Positions 1-11,849 of a stretch of 64,000 bases of DNA are shown piece by piece. The position numbers and the translations under genes are program-made. Where the stretch lies: the NCBI RefSeq assembly GCF_019399895.1, contig NC_091874.1:1304501-1368500 (forward strand). Direction: 5' to 3'. Below the pieces are notes generated by a model. It searched no databases and was not told the origin of the DNA. It saw only the letters and a list, made by a program, of their open reading frames with translations. Numbering within the stretch: the first letter of the stretch is position 1; the number at the start of each line of letters is the position of its first letter. Source of the DNA: Cardiocondyla obscurior. Taxonomy: Eukaryota; Arthropoda; Insecta; Hymenoptera; Formicidae.

Positions 1-2550
1 GATGATGGAGTCCGTATTCGATAGCGTAACGATCGTTCGATATTGATGCAAAACTCGAAGTAAAAATGTTAATCTCGCAAGTTTGGAAATTGCTGGCGAT
101 TGGAAACGGTAAAAGGAATAAATAATGTATCAAGATTTTTGCCGACTTTTATCAAATTCCACGGTAGAAAATAATATCGAGACGACCACGTGGATATTAA
201 AAGTGTTAGAATTATACGTTGCCTCGAGTCGAGGCGACCTGAAAAAGTTTCGCGGTTTCTTGCAATAAAGGCGGCACGTATCTAATGCGAGCGGTGAAGA
301 CATATCGCCGCGCATTGTGCCGAAAAGAACGATCCTCCGCGATCGCGGGAAAGCTGACCGTGACGTTGCGCCACCGATAAGAAGGCGATCATTTGTTACG
401 CTCTAGTCAAAGCCATTGTTTCGCGGTGTCGATCGATAGCTCCCTCGTACTCTTGTACATTATTGTTTTCGTCACCTCCCCTGTAGTGAAAGACGACCGG
501 GTATCCCGATTGCTACGCCTACACGTCCCTACGCCACCCTCCCTTTTTCCCCTGCGTATTGTTTATTTTTATACAACAGCGTGACACTCGGGATATACAC
601 TTTTCGTAGCGATAAAAAGCTTTGGGGCCGATATGTGTGCGTTGCAATTTATCTGGGAAGTCTTTTGCAATTAAAAAGAAAAATTACGAACGGCTTCGCA
701 AATAATTTTCATCGCTTTGTTAATTACAATGTACGCGAGTATGACGATAAATCATCTCGTCATTGAAATAATGGCCGGAAAAATATTTGAATCGTGTTAA
801 TGCTTTTCCTATAATCCTTGCTCTTTATCTAGACAACTGGTAGTAAAGTATTAAGCGTTTTCTCATAAATACGGCTTAAGATCGTGGCGCCAACGTTGAT
901 GATGTGTCGTTTATTCCATATTCTCCTTCTCAGACATTTCGCAGCTTAGCAACCCGGCATAGCGCGCGCTAATTTTTGCGAATACCGGCGGCATATGTCG
1001 ATTCCTCAAATTAAGTGACATCAGATACCGGCAATAGAAAGTAGCGTGTCTCGTGAAGATAATTAGCGATCAATGCGGGGCCAGCTGCTTTCTACGGGCC
1101 GCAGTCCGAGAGTCCCGACGACCGGCTATCCTTCGCGTGGCGATCGCGCGCGTCGATTCCACACGTCATTCGGGATCGATCCGCCGGTTGCATCTGTTTG
1201 CATCTGATTACAGCTGATAGACCGCGCTTCTCGGTCGCGAGATAATCCCGTAAAACAATAGGATCACCGTGCCGTCGACGAGATCGCCGGAGCGCAGAAA
1301 AATCGAACGTGATCGCGACTAATCGGAAAGGTCGCGCGTTTCCTTCGCGTTTACAGGGACGCGGCGGCCGCGATCTTTCTCTCTCTCTCTCGTCCGACGC
1401 GCAACGGTCCAATGTATCTCGATCGCGAAGATCTAGCGGCGAGGGAGTACGATCCCACGACGCTGTTAGCGCTCATCGGGGCCCGCCATGCGCGTCATGC
1501 GGAATCGGTTCAGGCCACGGAACACGTCTCTTACGTGCGCCGATCTGATAAGTCACGGTTGGAACCGGAGCGCGAACTATGCCGCTCGTATTGGTAAGAG
1601 TAATGGCAATTTCTAATCTGGGAGATGTGTGAAAAGCCGGCTACAAAGAGCGAGTCTTGTTTCGCGCGGGCAGCTTCGTTCCCTCGAGTGAGTGGGGCTC
1701 GTGCATCTCGTGAATCTGTCGGGAAATGTTGTCGGCGCGGATATATTAAAAATAAAAAATTGAAAAATTTTTTTTTAAAGTAAAAATGTGACAATTGTCT
1801 CGTAAGCGAAACGTCAGGTTAACACGAATAACAAAGTAACCGTCGTGTTATTTCTTTGTCTCTCTCAATGTCTCGATCGTGCGAAGTTGCGATATAATTT
1901 CTTGCATCTCTAGTGTCTCGCGACATAAGACGTTATCGCGTTCTTGCGATCTTAATGGAACATCTATGGCTCTGACGATGAAACTTTATCGATACACGCG
2001 GATGTCGATGAATGAACGAGTCGATCGCGTGGCAGAACGTTCCGTCGTAGTAGCATATTACTATAGAATAAATACCGTTATCTCATTGTTATATTGCAAT
2101 AGCCGCCGTCAGAAGTGACAGGTTTTTCAGTTTGATTGCGCTATTGTGTCACTACCAGCGTGTGCGGACAGCCGGCTCGCTCGCTCATTACCTCACTCAT
2201 TAACTCGGGTAGCTGTTTCCCCAGTTCTGTGTCCTACATTAAAAATGGACGTTGCCTCTTTGTCGCTTTAAATTTTTTAACAAATTTTTTATACGTCTGC
2301 TTATCTAATTCGAATTAAATAACGCGGGCGATAATTATTAATTAATAAATTTCTGTTTCGCATTACGGGATAATTCTGCTCAAAACGTAGCGTGAAATTT
2401 TTCCCTAAAATCCGTTTTCAGTTAACGTTTACTAAAATCAAAGCGAAGATCCGTGGATGTTCGCGAGAATCGCGAAATCTCCGTGGCAGTCGGCCGGCAG
2501 TAGCATTCGTCGATTCTGCGTCATCCGGAATCGATAGCCTCACGCGGGCG
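1..2550. other. Gene-free upstream DNA, 0-2.55 kb
   Basis: Mixed composition with AT-rich parts at about 540-900 and 2270-2420. A short (CT)n run (GAGAG on the other strand) lies at 1376-1390. No exon, RNA gene or repeat family recognised. Confidence 0.6.
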
Positions 2551-3240
2551 TGCGGTACAAGAATACATCGTAGATGCGCTCGGAGCCGATAAGTCACGGA
2601 CTAGACTCGCAGTTAGAGTACCATCTGTACCACATACGTGCACGCGCGCGAGCTCGGAGAAGAAGAGACGCGTGTGTGTGGAGCCGACGAGCACCGTGCA
2701 ACGGAGGGGACGAGAGCGAGAAAGAGAGCAGGAGCGGGCAGGAAAGAGAAGAGGCGAGAAACGTGCGATGCACACGAGCGGAGTGCCATGTGCATGGACC
2801 GCGCGAGATACCCTCGCGCGGGTCCGCCGTTGTAGGCTAGGCCGGCGGCGCATATACATGGGAAAGAACCGACGCGCGCGCTTCTCCTTCGCCGGGGCCA
2901 GGAAGAGGGGAAAAAAAAAAAGTCCAGCGCGAGGCCGAAAAAATGAATTCGTGCGCATCCCGTGCCCACACGTCCAACTTTCACTTCGCTCGGGGATCGG
3001 GCAGCGACGGCAGCCGCCGTGCCGTCGCCGGGCACCGCGCGATTCCGCGATATACGTCCGAGGCACGCGGGGGCCACAACCGAGAGCGAGAGCGCTCGAA
3101 ATCGCGAGCGTACGAGGGGAGTGAAAAGGGAAAAGAAAAACAAGAGCGAGGCCCCCGGGATCACCGTTCGCGGATCGTCGTCGACGGTGTCGCGCGGCGA
3201 CTCGAAAGGAGGGAAAGTTCGATCGATCCCACCTTGACTT
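2550..3240. promoter_or_regulatory. CpG-rich island, function unknown
   Basis: GC-rich, CpG-dense, purine-skewed. ORFs of 150-216 codons overlap here on both strands and in several frames, as expected when stops are rare. They are Arg/Ser/Pro-rich and I do not accept them as genes. The composition would suit an insect promoter or 5' exon. Confidence 0.25.
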
Positions 3241-3764
3241 AATTTCAAGCCCCTTTGTTTCAAACTTTTGTTATATTTTCTGCATTAATTCGCGGCTCGC
3301 GTAAATTGATAGCGAATCCCGAGGTCGATGAAATGGAGACCGGGTCAATCGGATCTCCGCGAACGAAAGTCGGGGGACATGAGAAAAGTCGAGCGGCGCT
3401 TTTTCGAGGTCTCGCGACACCACGAATCACTTGAAGAACCGGCAGCGATCTTCAGCGCGGCTGATTTGCCGTCTCGAGGAAAATCCTTGATCATGGGTCG
3501 CGAGTCCCGAGCCGCCGGTGATATATCGCGCGTCCGCGTCGCGATAACCATCTCCTTTCGGTAACGATCGAGATGCACCGCGCTCTCTTCAGCCGGAGAT
3601 GCAGCGCGGCCCGTGCGTTAAATATCGATCTTCTATAATGTATTAGTAAGAGCTGTTAACGATGAATAGAATTTTTGCCGGCAATCTGGTAGAAACGATC
3701 AAGGTATTGATTTCGCGGACGCTGTTCTCGCATTGAGATGAATTTACGCGGCGAAATTCCTTTT
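3240..3764. other. Gene-free DNA, 3.24-3.76 kb
   Basis: Mixed sequence rich in CGCG words; nothing recognised. Confidence 0.6.
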
Positions 3765-4373
3765 TCATCTTTCTAAAAGAAGCGTTGCATAATCAAGATA
3801 TGTTATTTCGAGAAGGTGAACTTTCGATAAACCGATAAGGAAAAACCGAAGAAAAATTATGTAATTTTTAACAACCACGCAAAAAAAAACTTTCTTTAAT
3901 TTTAAAAGATTTAACTTAGAATCTGAAGTTGATGAGATAATTTCTGTCAGAAATTTTAAGATTAGTCCTACGTACATATATACATTAGACGTCTCGTGAG
4001 TGAAGCTTTTGACGGCGAAAGAAGTCGGCCAATTGGGTTTATGATCTTTCAGCAGTATTAACGGATAATAGACAACTAATATTGCCCACGTGGTCAAGAA
4101 ACTAATGTCCCCATTAGATACGCAATTTGCTGACTTGAAGCTTGATAGAGTCGGCAGATAATCATGGAAACATGAACGCGTTTCCTCGTTGTTTACGATC
4201 AATGTAACAATTGCATGACTCAGCCGAGGCTTTTTCGCGTACGACTTTAAAATTATGTTTCCTACCAGCCACGTGGAAATAAACGTATTTTCATATTTTT
4301 TACGTCGTAAAGAAAGGACATTATCAGCGTTTAATCCGTTACGGCAAATAAAAAACCAATTAATAAAACTCAT
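3765..4373 (-). CDS. Unidentified 202-codon ORF in AT-rich DNA
   Basis: A complete ATG-to-stop frame with an in-frame TAA just upstream of the ATG. By hand count this stretch is only about 35% GC, where stop codons should fall about every 14 codons, so 202 open codons are unexpected. The product begins MSFINWFFICRNGLN and has hydrophobic segments around residues 92-110 (FLTTWAILVVYYPLILL) and 131-147, plus a hydrophobic C-terminal third. I recognise no family; it lacks the C-terminal signature of insect gustatory receptors. It could be a young gene, a decayed transposon or receptor exon, or chance. Confidence 0.22.
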   Translation of the reverse strand: MSFINWFFICRNGLNADNVLSLRRKKYENTFISTWLVGNIILKSYAKKPRLSHAIVTLIVNNEETRSCFHDYLPTLSSFKSANCVSNGDISFLTTWAILVVYYPLILLKDHKPNWPTSFAVKSFTHETSNVYMYVGLILKFLTEIISSTSDSKLNLLKLKKVFFCVVVKNYIIFLRFFLIGLSKVHLLEITYLDYATLLLER

Positions 4374-4416
4374 ATTTCCTTCGTAAACGCAGAAAGAAAT
4401 TTATAATACATTTAAT

Positions 4417-5150
4417 TTGCGACGATCAAAGTTTAAAAAATTAAGTCCTTACATTTTCTCGACATATTTTCGGAAACTCGCAGGTTCTTTTGCAGAGCCC
4501 ACGGCTCTTAGCTATCTTATTCGCATAATAGCGCTCGCCGCAATTCTGAAATCTCTCTTGCGACACGGAACGCGGCGAAAACCGAGGAACGCGCGCGCGA
4601 TATGTCCATCGCACGTTTTTGCCGTTGCTCGTCAGGCCGCGGCGCGGCGGCTTCTGACCAGCGGTTACACCGAGAGATCCTCCTTTTGTCGCGGCGAAAA
4701 AAAGTCGGCGAAACCGCTAAGAGCGCAATCTGAATACCGCTTCGTGGCGTCACGATTCCGCGCGGGGGCTATGTCACACGAAGCAAAGCGGCGCGGCGCG
4801 GCGCGAGCGAACGCGAGCGAACGGCCGCCGCGGCCGCCTCGTGTGCCGCGCCTTTCGCAATTTTCATTAAACATTGTGATTTCGCGTAATGTGCTTTGCC
4901 GATTTTTCTTTTTTCCCGCCGCCTTGACGATTCGCTTCCTACCTCTCCTCGTTCTCCCGGCTAGAATGCGGACTTCTTATACAGAGAGTGTTTCACGAAG
5001 TAGGCACTCGATTTTTAGCGGACTCGTAAAGTTTTCACGTGGACACTTCTTCAGGCGTGTATACGCCCCGCGAACGAACACCGTACACGCGTACGGAGAA
5101 CGCGAACGTTCGTTAGCGATGTGTGTTGTCGGAATGTTATTTTTGTAGTG
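4417..5150. other. CpG-rich DNA with long stop-free frame
   Basis: GC rises from the AT-rich flank to a CpG-dense core at 4560-4850. A + frame is open for 243 codons but starts at TTG; its first ATG is at about 4771 and the product is Arg/Ala/Ser-rich. I treat it as a composition effect. A repeated gcgagcgaac word occurs at about 4804-4821. Confidence 0.4.
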
Positions 5151-6400
5151 ATTGATTTGTTTAAGAATATCGCGTTCGCCGCCCGCTCGCCAAGTAAAAT
5201 GAATACATACCTTTAGACCGTACGACTTCTGCCGTTTCCGCGGATGCCATTGTTGCCTACGGCTAGAGAACTCCGCGCCTGTTTTTTTGTTCTCTCCTCG
5301 ATTACGATACCGAGAGGTTTCCGTAACATCATTAGTCGGTCTTGTCGGTATATCTTCCGGACATTCGATCACGAGTCCGAGCACTCGCACAGCTGTTACT
5401 CTACATTGTAGAAAGTTGTACGTATACGTTATAGACGACGCGTACGCGACTGTTTGTTCAGCTAGGAACGTTCGCTTACGTCGGCTTAGAATCAGATTCG
5501 AATTTATACTTGGACGTTTTAATAAACTTTTCCAGCAATTTCTTTTGTGGGCCGCGAAACTCGATTAATATGAATTCAATATGCTATTCAACGCGGAGAG
5601 TATTGTCGATGACATGTCGGGGAACTGTTTCACGTTCGAATTTGAATATCCGCCGCGAAAGATTCGCATTCGTCTCTCCCTTCGGGGACCTCGCATTGTC
5701 TTCCTCCTTTCAATACGCGTCCGCCTCTGTAACGAGTCTCGATAATTACCTGGCCGCCCACGCGGTGAGTCGTCGAAAAAAAAAAAAACAAAAAAAGAAT
5801 CGACGATATAGCGCCGCGCGGGATGACAATGATTATCCCGATAAATTCGCGCGGACTTCCACGGCTTCGGCGTCGGCGTGCACGTGCGGATTCGAGAGCC
5901 CTGTTGAAAGGAAATAAAGAATCTCCGCAAGAAACAGATTGAACGAACATTTAAACGCGAGATAAAGAACAAATGTAGGTATATTTCCTTTCCGGAGAAC
6001 GCAAAATTAAAATAAATAATAAAATAATAAAAATAAATAACTTTAATTATATAAAATAAAAATAATATGTATTAATTTTTTCACCGGCTAGAATAAATCA
6101 AATTCGTATTTATCTCATCGAGGGATGAATTGCGCGCGTAATATCGAATTCTCAGTACCATCTATTTGAAACGTTAATAACAAATTAATGTTCTCGTGGG
6201 TAAATCTTAATTTACATTCGCGAGGCGCTCGATGTGAGATTGATTAAAGGAATCTGTCATTAAGATGAAGACCTCGAGCCCCCGGGAGGAAAGTAGCGTG
6301 AAATCCAATACAATCAGAAATAAATGGCGAAATGTTAGACGAACGCCTTGAGAAACGTAGCCGGGACGCGACGATAAAAATGTCGTAGCGAGACAAGTAC
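5150..6400. other. Gene-free DNA, 5.15-6.4 kb
   Basis: Mixed sequence with an A-rich stretch at 5777-5800 and a highly AT-rich block at 5995-6085. A gtgagt at 5765 follows an open frame, but no protein similarity was seen. Confidence 0.55.
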
Positions 6401-7050
6401 ATACATCAAGCGAAGCGATGTTACCAGCGAGAAACACCGCGGGGGTCGCGACATTTGGCCAAGTCCGGCCGCGATAATGGAAAACGCTTCTTGAAGAGTG
6501 CGGCCGACGTAGGCAAGGAGTGGCGGAGAAGGAGGGCCTCTCTAAGGCCGAGCGAGGATAGAGATAGGTGCAGGCGGAGGAGCGCATGCAGATGAATAGC
6601 TCGAAGAAACCGTGAGAGAGTCTACGCGGCTGCCCCATATATCGGGAGCAGGAGAATCACCGGGAGAGGAATGGCTCTCGGCTACGTTTCTCATGTGTGT
6701 CGCTACGTCTCTTCTAAACCGCGAGCTCGGCTGGTCGGTCGGTAGACAGAACGCACGGACGATCTCGACTCGACTTCTCGCCAGTAGGAATATTCGCCGG
6801 ACTCCTCCGCTCGCTACCGCGACCAGAAGCGTGCGCGAGAAGAGCGAGAGGTAGGAACGGGGCGAGCGGAAGCCCGGTCGCGCTTAGGGATACCGAAGAT
6901 ACCAGCTCGAGATATCAAGGTACAAAGTTGGTATCTGTACTTTCGCCTCGATAAATTCTGTCCAGCGCGGGGAATTAGCGTCTGTCGCGCGTCGTTTCGC
7001 CTCGGGGAAAACTCTCGGTTTTTCAGACAATGTGGAAAGCAAAGAAATTA
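6400..7050 (+). promoter_or_regulatory. CpG-rich patch resembling a promoter and 5' exon
   Basis: GC-rich sequence with an AT-rich TATA-like word (ccatatatcggg, about 6634), repeated CGGTCGGT-type words near 6735-6745, and a donor-like gag|gtagga at about 6851. It could be an alternative, far-upstream first exon of BCL11 or simply CpG-rich spacer. No coding signal. Confidence 0.2.
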
Positions 7051-7800
7051 GAGTCGCGGCCGCGTTATTTATTTATCTTTTTTTTTTTTCTTCGTGGAGT
7101 TTCACGTGTTAAGTCAGTGTAATTATTATCGCAATGCACGCAATATCGATACCCGCGAGCATAAATACTTTGACCTAGTTAGCGGATTCACTAGCTGAGC
7201 TGGTAATGAACGGTAGCCGCCGGTGAACTTTTGGCTTCTGACGCGCGCTGGATTTTACCTGGCTGGCCGGCGTCCATCGCCGGTCCCGGTGCTCACCTTT
7301 GACTCGACGACACGATCGCGGTGGAATTAAGGACGGCTTCCAGAGGCCGCCTGATTTATGCCGCTCCTATGGAAGCTGTCCGTCCGCTAGGTACGACGGT
7401 TTATGACACGCTCGCGTTGTGGGAAGAGCGTGCGGTTGCCACGTTACCGATTATACGTTCGTAATTCAACGTCCGCAGACAGTCGGAGTTATACATCGTA
7501 ATTTATAGCCCGCGTTGATTGCTCGCACGTGCGCTACCGTGCAGGTCACCAATATTTTCAAATAATAGCTTGGTTCTTCATTTCAACCAAATTTATTTCA
7601 TATTTTTCGTGTCAGTTATTCGAGAAAGTATTCTAATTAATATTGAGAAATTGACTTCGTTGGTCTATGATTAATTAATAAATATTTGACATCAATGTCG
7701 ACTCTTGTCGCCACCGCGGTTATCAATTTAAAACCTGTCAAACGTGCAATAAAAAAAAAAAAAAAAAAGAAACACGCGACGATCGTTCATATTATTCGTG
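7050..7800. other. Gene-free DNA, 7.05-7.8 kb
   Basis: Contains Hox-like TTTATG words at 7348-7407, AT-rich sequence at 7555-7690 and an A18 tract at 7751-7768. No gene. Confidence 0.55.
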
Positions 7801-10620
7801 AATTACAAGGTACGGGCCACAAAGATGCGCGACGGCGGTCGGATCAATCGACAGGTAGCTAAGCGCAACGGTGCAGCCCGATGTCCTTTGAAACTAGAAC
7901 TCGGCCGACCTATCGAGCACGTCGAAGTGTTTCGCCGTGGACCGCCGTTCTCCAGAGCTAGAAACGCGCGGCGGAAGAGAAAGAGGTAGAAAGAGAGATC
8001 CCGAGACGCGGAAGAATAGCGAACGAGAGGAAAACGAGTGAGGGAAGGAAGGAGCGAGAGCAACCAGACGCCCGGTCGTGCCGGTTAACCGTACCGATGA
8101 ACTTTCGGCTCCCGGTGGAGCGCGATGAGTAAGTGACCGTCGTCCATTCGCCGCTTTGCACGTGCATCGCGGCGGGTACATGCATCTACGAGCGTCGTAG
8201 ACAGCCAGGCACTATCACGCGCGCGAGCGGCCACCTACGACACACGGGCCGGCTAAACCTTCACCGTAGGTGCACCGCGGAGAGGTCGTGCCGAAGGTGG
8301 CCCGGCGTTGAGGATCGTGCGAATGCGGCCTAGGCGGCGTGGAGGCCTGCGGAACGGTGAAAAGAGAAGTAGGAAAGAAGACGGCGGGAGGGAAAGGGAG
8401 AGCACCTTTTATAGACGTCGTTTGTAGGACTCGATATATCGGACGCGATGCCGATCGCGCGCATCGCCGATCGAGGTTTTCCCGTTCGCTGGATCGAGAT
8501 CGTTCTGCAAACCCCGCACTTAAGCGCGTCGAGAATGCCGCGGGAACATTAAGGCATTAAGAAAGAAATGACTTACAGAAGGATTTTCTTCCGAAAAATA
8601 TGAAATAATTCAGGAGGCTATTTTTTTTGCGAAATTTGGAGATTTTCCCTTAACTGGCAGCCAAAAGCGTGGGCAGTTGTTTATTTATCTAGAAATTCTG
8701 CGGCTTCCGGAAATTAAATTTCAGAAATTCAAGCATCAGACGGGAGAAAAATAATTTTTATGTAACTCGAAGCGGATTTTATTTCAACGATACAAATTTA
8801 ATAAGCGCACACTCGCCCCGACGTCACTTTACTGCGAAGTCGTCGAACGACAGCTCGGTCTTCGTAATAAATAACTTGAAGGAGAGTAGCCCGCAATAAG
8901 AAAAACAATTGTCCCGCCGTGGGTCATTCAATCTATTAAAAGTTTCCTCATAATTTGAGCCGCTTGCTACTTCATTACGAGCGTTGCGGTCGCTCGAGAG
9001 CGGAGAGAAGTCGGACGAGGAAAGAGAGGCGAAATTCGCTGCAGCGCGAGCAGTTTTATCTCGTCTGTTTGGCCTCGGCCGGCGTTGTTCCGGCGGCGAA
9101 CCCCGCAGGAAAGTGGCGGGCAGCGACATAAAGCCGGAACGTGAGAGAAAAAGAGTGTATCGGACGGGGGGCTCGGCTGGCGTGGCCGATCGATCAGCAT
9201 TGGCGGTTTTTGCGCCACCCATATGTCATAGTCGGCCCGGTCGAGAGCATGCCGTGGCATAGAGAGCCCAGCTTGAGTTCTTCTCTGCCCATTCACGATA
9301 TGTGGCGGAAAATTCGGTGGGTGGCCGACGTGCGATCGTCGGTGACCATAATCGCCGCGCGTCACTTCTCCCCCTGCCTCGTTTCGCCGTCCGGCTCTAC
9401 GACGATAGACACTTTCGCCCGATCCTTTCTCCGAAATTATTCGTTCGACGCGGATGCATCCACTCGATCGCAACGGTTTATTAGCGGAAAGTCGACTCGA
9501 CGGGCGTGCAGAAAGATTCCCCCAACGCGACTGAACTTCCAATTTCTCGCGACACCAAGCGCCTCGAGTAACCCCACGGATACTTTCCGTTCCCGTGTAA
9601 ATAATGAGATTCTTTATTATTTAAACGTTGAAGCGGGAGACAGATGTGATCACTCGGTTACGAATAAATCGATTAATCCTAAAGCTAAACCTCAACGTCG
9701 GCGGACGTGACACGCGTCCCCCTCGATCTTCTTGTCGCGTCCCGATCTCGCGATTGTACCCGGTAATCGTCAGTGCTGCGCGATTCGCGACTCGTTCCAC
9801 TCGTGAAGCAAATACATAAAGGCAACGAGGTCATCGGGCGCGATCTCGAATTCGGCATCGGGACAATGGATAGAGAGTACGATGAGGGTACGGAGAGGAG
9901 ACGGGGGATGACGACGACGACGAAGAAGGACGTCGAGGCGAGGAGCGGAAAGACGAGAAAGAGAGGAGAATACGCAGTAACAGAGGGGGAAGGGGGAGGG
10001 GGGCGGGATGCGTGGTACGTGGGTGCAGCGGTGCTAGAAAGTGTCCCAGACCGAGAGGAGAAAAAAGAGTCCGGGTCAGTTTGAATAATTTTGACCACAC
10101 CTCTCGTCAAAACGATACACGAGCGTATGAATACATACATTTAAATGCGCCCCGCCGCCCGGGGAAGTATTGTCCGAATTTTTGAGCCGCGCGCGACGTC
10201 GTCGCCGTCGCCGCGGCGGCGCACCGGGTGACCGACATCTCTCTCGAGTTTCTCGTCTCGCGAACCACCTGGCAGCCTCCCGCAATTTTTTCCTCCCCGT
10301 GTCGTCGTTGCACCTCGCGCGGCCCTTCGCGCGGTCTCACCTGTTTCCCGAAACATGTAAATTTATGCGGGGAAAAAAGCTCCGGGAGGAAGACGCGCCG
10401 TCTCATCCTCGATCGCCGGAAAACTCGTCGCTCGATCTTGAGTGTGAACGCGAGGTTTTTCGTTACACCGTCCTTCTCGAAAGACGTTAGGCCATCTTTT
10501 AGGCGGGGACCTCGTCGATTGCGAAATCGCGATACCGCGTCTTTCGACGCAATAAGTAAATTTTTAATTACGCTCTTATACGTCGTTTTAAACGGAGCGT
10601 TTTAATGCGGAGCGAGAGGG
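7800..10620. other. CpG-rich DNA with AT-rich interval, no gene recognised
   Basis: CpG-rich at 7800-8560 and 8960-9520, with an AT-rich interval at 8560-8960. Purine-rich low-complexity sequence lies at 9890-10075 (+ strand GA-rich). Overlapping ORFs on both strands are basic or Ser-rich and not convincing. Confidence 0.5.
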
Positions 10621-11590
10621 GAAAAAAAAAGTCTACGCGAAGAGTAATCATAGCGAAATATCGTAAAGCGTCGACAGCGAAATATGTCCGAGTAACAACC
10701 GAGTAAATATCGCGCAAGGCAATTTGTAATGAAGGTAAGCTCGCAACCCATTTTTTCCTCTAACGCGCGACATTTACGAGCAACAAAATACTTCGATGAC
10801 TTCGCGCATCTTAAGCTTTAGATACTCTTAACTATGTAAAAGGCGACAAATTTTTATCGCCTTCCGATGCGATCGTGAAAGAATTACGATGTCGTTTGCT
10901 TCTGTACCGTTAAGAATAGACTCGCGATTAGCCTTCCTTCTTCTTAATTTGAATATAGATTCGCGGGAGGAAAGCGAGAATGAAAGAGGGAGAAGGAGAG
11001 AAAAACTAGACGGGGAGAAAGAGAAGGAGAGAAGACGAGAGAAATCGAGAGGCGCTACATAATGCCTCGATATACGACGCTTATATAGGCATTCAGGAGA
11101 TCGATCGTGAAAGATCATCGCGCACAGAATAGAATGTCCTGTCGGGGATGCTAATCGATCCCGCATAGGTTAATAATAATGCTAATTAAATTAGGGAGAT
11201 ATTAGTAGCGCGACAAAGTAAAATCCGAGTCGAATGTCGATATCGTGAAAAAGCCTGTCGGAATTGGAGACCCGAAGATACCAGTAATTCAAAGATACTG
11301 CAACCATAAACCTTGCATATAATGCGGCGCGCGCTTAGCGTTTCTGACGGTTTATGACCGTCTGTACATTCCGATTGGTGGGTGTGAATCTATGGCACGT
11401 AGGTATGGCCATCGGTGCGTTAAAGTTCGTCCGTTGCATCTGCTCGCGATGTATGTAATAAGAAAAAAGGGAATCTGTTGCGCATTTTGAGGAAACTTTC
11501 ACGAAACCCAAAAATAAATTAATAAATAAATTAATAAAAAATATATATATATTTGCAATTAAAAAACGCCGTTAAAATATCAAAATTAGA
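10620..11590. other. Gene-free DNA, 10.6-11.6 kb
   Basis: A GA-rich tract spans about 10966-11052. A perfect 6-bp inverted repeat (gacggt-ttatg-accgtc) lies at 11346-11362. An A/T-only stretch is at 11517-11565. Confidence 0.55.
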
Positions 11591-11599
11591 GCGAGGAAC

Positions 11600-11848
11600 A
11601 TGTCGAAGAATAAGAAAACACAATTCTATAAGATCAGCTTACGTGGAATTCAACAAACACCGGATGGAAACGAAAAGCGAACGGTGTGCCCGTGTCTTTT
11701 TCACGATGACAAGGGGATTCTCGTAACGGGCACGGCCCCGCTAAGACGAATTTGTCGGGCGTGTGGCTCGAGCGAGACGACACCAATTCTATTTGAACGG
11801 GAGAGATCTTCCAATTCATCGCGTCAATCGCGGAAAAAACGCCATTAG
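11600..11848 (+). CDS. Unidentified small ORF with Cys pairs (82 codons)
   Basis: ATG-initiated frame beginning MSKNKKTQFYKISLRGIQQ, of mixed rather than low-complexity composition. It has CPC near residue 31 and CRAC near residue 53, which could bind metal, and a basic C-terminus (SRKKRH). AT-rich DNA lies on both sides. I recognise no family and the length is within chance expectation. Confidence 0.12.
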   Translation: MSKNKKTQFYKISLRGIQQTPDGNEKRTVCPCLFHDDKGILVTGTAPLRRICRACGSSETTPILFERERSSNSSRQSRKKRH

Positions 11849-11849
11849 C

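Noticed and set aside
2521..3263. Overlapping long ORFs on both strands (up to 216 codons)
   Set aside because: CpG-rich, stop-poor DNA opens several frames at once; products are Arg/Ser/Pro-rich with no family resemblance.
4417..5148. 243-codon + strand ORF
   Set aside because: TTG start, first ATG only halfway through, Arg/Ala-rich translation of a CpG-dense stretch.
7395..11358. Shared 13-mer gacggtttatgac at 7395 and 11346
   Set aside because: Dozens of shared 13-mers are expected by chance in 64 kb; only the palindromic context at 11346 is mildly notable.
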